Assembly (NCBI RefSeq): GCF_964340395.1
Contig: NC_135563.1
Location: forward strand, 14,267,151-14,331,150
Direction of reading: 5' to 3'
DNA: 64,000 nt
DNA from: Glandiceps talaboti
Lineage: Eukaryota; Hemichordata; Enteropneusta; Spengelidae
Shown: one piece after another, positions 60,944 through 64,000 of the stretch
How positions within the stretch are numbered: the first letter of the stretch is position 1
How the letters are laid out: the number at the start of each line of letters is the position of its first letter
The notes under the pieces: generated by a model
What the model was told of the DNA's origin: nothing
Database searches by the model: none
What the model saw: the letters and a program-made list of their open reading frames with translations, nothing else
Translations under genes and position numbers: made by a program

Positions 60944-61849
60944 TGCTCTACACTACTGAGAAAGACTCTGTTTTCAGGGGTTTTGTGCCAACCTTATTTT
61001 GTGTTTCCCTTGGATCTGCACTCTGCATTGGCTGCACAAACACAAGAAAAAAGAAGACCGAGGCAGGGTATTTAAGTGATTCAAACTCACCAGAAAACAC
61101 TTTTTTTTTCTTGGCCTTAAAATAGGTTTACAATGAGCGTGGAATTCACAAACAGATGAAATATTTATCGTTTCAATTTCGTCAAATATGGACTTATCAT
61201 TTTCAAATTTCACACACTGATGCGCAGATGAATAAAGAGAAATCATGTCTTTTTAGATTTTCGATTAGAAGTTTAGGAAGTATTATATTGACCTCGAACC
61301 GTCTCCTTTTTGCCATGTTCTTTTCCGATTTCTCTCGATGACAAACTACCGCTGTTTGTTGCAAGGCTTGTACATAATCATTTATCTAGCTCTGTATCTC
61401 AGGATATAAATACACTCTCACATATTTATCAAGTATAATAATCTATAATTTATACCCAATGTGTGTGGTCAAAATATGGAAAATAGACCGACCCGAGCCT
61501 AGCCTACGAAGAAATTTTCGCGACAATGTATCAATAATGGTGACCTATACATTGACCTCTATATAATTAGTGTACAGTGAGGGCGCGCCACTCAACAAAA
61601 TCTTGAGAATGTGTAAACTCGTGGTGGGACTGAAGGAAGTTCAACACGCACATGCCATATCCCAGGTATGTAGGGGATCACGAAAGCCAAGTGAAGTCGA
61701 GGATGGCAAGCTTTCCTTTGCTGAGAATAGGAGGCGTGGCGGGCATTTCAACAACATTTTTGACAACTAACTTTCATTGGGACTTGACAAATCACAGCTA
61801 AATTTCTTGCATAATTCCTTACAGAAGGCATTCAGTTTAAATGTGGTAC

Positions 61850-61972
61850 CTCGGTATTTTTGCTTCAATTGACCTTCGTGATACATGTTTACGTTTTCGT
61901 CTTGATGGCCACCTCCTCCTACGAAAAACGTACACATGTATCACGACGGACAATAGAAGCAAAAATACCGAG
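61850..61972. mobile_element. Foldback element, about 52-bp stem
   Basis: CTCGGTATTTTTGCTTCAAT and CGTGATACATGTTTACGTTT are mirrored at the right end (CACATGTATCACGACGGACA, then GAAGCAAAAATACCGAG) with six or seven mismatches and a short centre. Confidence 0.85.
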
Positions 61973-63627
61973 ATAAAATAACAATATATATTTGTAAGAC
62001 ATGAATCATACAAATAACTCATTTCAAACGATTTTGGGATCTACACAAAAGTTTTCTTCTATATAGGACGGGTGAGTTGATTACAGAGTTACACCAGAAA
62101 CACGCTAACTCATCACAGTAGTTCATCTAAACTGACAAGAAAGTGAATTTATCATTCATACAGATTGTCTAATTTTGTTGCAATCATACAGAACAAGACT
62201 ATATACCATTCCTTTTTAAACAAGAATTGCTAAATTCTCTTTTATTGAACACGAATATTAACTTTTAAAATATGTTACAGCCAAAGTTGAATGGAATGGA
62301 ATAGTTTGTTTGCACTTGTTGGTTCGTCTCATTTACATAATGTCTTCGCTCCAGCTCATCATTACCGTAAAGCGATGTAACAAATGTGAATCACATGGGG
62401 TCAATAGGTCACAGCTATTTGGTGAACATACAGAAATCGTTTTATTTTCATATGAAATATAATGTCCAATGAATGCAAGTTCCGATACATCAATCAATCA
62501 TTCCTTTGAAAGTAGAAATTATTACAATAAGTTAGGAATTCATCTCAATATAATATTCCACAGGGAGGTTACTAGCAAAATGGCAAGGATATATTTGATA
62601 TTTTGTATAGATTAAGTATAGATTGTACATTAAATTTTACAATCTGCAGAAACTTACAATTACATCTTTTTTGAGCTCTAAATATTTCTTTCACAAGATT
62701 TTTGACCATGAGTGCAAAACCAAATTTGAAAATAAAGATGCCCCCTACTCGTGGCTTTTGTCAATTGAACAGCTTATTTATATTAGATTTATCACAAATT
62801 TGAGAATTGTGCCTGTATTATTGTTTAGGTCTCCTAAGTGACTGTCCACTGGTACAAGCAATACAAACTGAACAGAACTACATGTTCATGTGATGCAAAC
62901 ACAAGAACACACTGTACAAATAATTACATACTAGTAAATTGCAAAGAGGCCATGATAACTGCAACCTGCTGGTTAGCTGAAAACTACAGAATTATTCCTT
63001 TGAGCATTTAGTCTTTATTGGAGAGACTTGGTACATTTTGTCTACGAGGTACAATGGCTTGAGAATCCAGTCACACTTTGATTGAAATCTCCACCTCTAC
63101 ACTATAGCAGTGTAATTCAAAGATAAGACTCAAAACTACCCATGAGGGAGGTAGCTATAATAAAAGTTCATAAATACTTTAAAAATACTACTCTGTTGTA
63201 TTGATGATTTCTGTACACGTTGAAAGTTCTATGACAATAAAGCAAACATCACTGGCCTTGGATGACAAGTTATGACTCACTTTTTATTTCATTCAGAGCA
63301 TAAACAGAAACATTACACAAAAACATTCTCCCCAAACAATTCTGCAATTCTCTATAATTTGGTTTCAATCTAATTAACTAATGCAAATTTAATGCATTAT
63401 ATATCTCTTACACTTCTGAATGAAAATAACATGAATGAAACACTTGGGGGGAAAGAAGGTAATTTCATGTACACAGGATTACCCTAAAAATCTCTTAACA
63501 TTTTGAACTGTAGGAAATGTGGTAAATTACATATTTGACTCTCTAGATGGATGAAAGGTAATATTCTGATAACTGACGTTCAATCTAACACTGATGGATC
63601 TAGGTTATTTACAGTTTCATATATAGT

Positions 63628-63833
63628 TTAGTCCTTTTTCTGTAGTAGTTCACTGATAGTCTGTGGTTGCTCTAGATTTGATACAGTACTTGAGCGTATC
63701 TCCACATGTCCATTCCTCTGGTGCCCATATTCAAATTTGATTCTCAGTTCCCCGATCTTGGATTTTGGCAAGATATCTGGTATCCATTCGATTATGAAAG
63801 GTGTAGGCTCTTTCTGGTCTGGGGATGTGTTAC
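63628..63833 (-). CDS. Terminal exon of an unrecognised gene (partial)
   Basis: On the minus strand a TTACAG acceptor precedes a 206-base open segment ending in TAA at 63628. The 67 whole residues include [37 protein letters not shown], and a polar tail ending ELLQKKD. Composition and codon use look like real protein, but I do not recognise the family. The gene extends past the right edge. Part of this exon is copied at 43557-43625, and its acceptor region is duplicated upstream (63800-63960). Confidence 0.65.
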
Positions 63834-63960
63834 CTGTAAAAGATGACAGGGAAAAGATGAAGTTATAACTCTAGGTTCTTTCTTGTCTTGGGGATATATT
63901 ACATGTAAAATATCAAGAATTTGAAGGTTTTTTTCTGATCTGGGAAGTGTTGTGTATGAA
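63800..63960. repeat. Duplicated splice-acceptor segment
   Basis: The phrase GGCTCTTTCTGGTCTGGGGA, then TGTGTTACCTGTAAAAGATG, recurs with changes from 63871 (GGTTCTTTCTTGTCTTGGGG) and again from about 63928 (TTTTTTTCTGATCTGGGAAG). Only the first copy adjoins the exon. Confidence 0.8.
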
Positions 63961-64000
63961 AGATAATATGCAAAAGATGAACAATTTACATGATTGTAGT

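Larger units (their letters stand above)
55800..63627. other. Gene-poor region rich in foldback and duplicated segments
   Basis: I find no coding exon here. It should include the ALAS promoter and 5'UTR exon (donor at 57784). Other contents are the listed foldback elements, a duplicated about 210-base segment (57525-57745 and 59160-59367), a TA microsatellite, AAAC/ACAAAC tracts and a GT tract at 60655-60692. Short frames at 60412-60648 and 60848-61075 show no family likeness. Confidence 0.55.

Overview
The window is animal nuclear DNA, AT-rich, with introns following GT-AG rules, long gene-poor stretches, many microsatellites and minisatellites, and several families of short foldback (MITE-like) elements. 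The gene content (an invertebrate-type selenocysteine deiodinase, a single-exon Toll-like receptor, B4GALT7, SAMHD1, ALAS) fits a marine invertebrate such as a lophotrochozoan, hemichordate or cephalochordate. I cannot name the species from sequence alone.

Layout. 1-6476 holds no recognisable gene. 6477-9663 (+) is a four-exon iodothyronine deiodinase with an in-frame UGA read as selenocysteine. Its putative 3'UTR carries a MITE. 9664-15071 is repeat-rich intergenic or UTR sequence. 15072-27605 (-) is B4GALT7, with five coding exons. Its first coding intron (9.4 kb) contains a complete intronless Toll-like receptor on the opposite strand (21427-24336). 27606-33300 is the probable B4GALT7 5'UTR intron and promoter. 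37059-45410 (-) is SAMHD1, with 14 coding exons. 48597-55795 (-) is 5-aminolevulinate synthase, with nine coding exons, the first of which encodes an SH3 domain. 63628-63833 (-) is the terminal exon of a gene that continues beyond the window. 55800-63600 is otherwise a field of foldback elements and duplicated segments.

I rebuilt all gene models by hand from splice sites. In each, exon phases join without a break and exon lengths match the counted residues. Two genes are innate-immunity related (TLR, SAMHD1), one is thyroid-hormone or iodotyrosine related (deiodinase), one is the first enzyme of haem synthesis (ALAS), and one builds the glycosaminoglycan linker (B4GALT7). They are not an operon or pathway cluster; only the TLR/B4GALT7 nesting is structurally linked.

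The most notable points are: an SH3 domain predicted at the N-terminus of ALAS where a mitochondrial presequence is expected; a selenocysteine deiodinase that lacks the usual cysteine two residues before Sec; a TLR nested antisense in a B4GALT7 intron; a B4GALT7 splice donor that is the first unit of a long tetranucleotide microsatellite; a SAMHD1 without a SAM domain but with an extra helical segment; a piece of the far-right gene's last exon copied into a SAMHD1 intron; and a 222-bp foldback element with an exact 9-bp target-site duplication.
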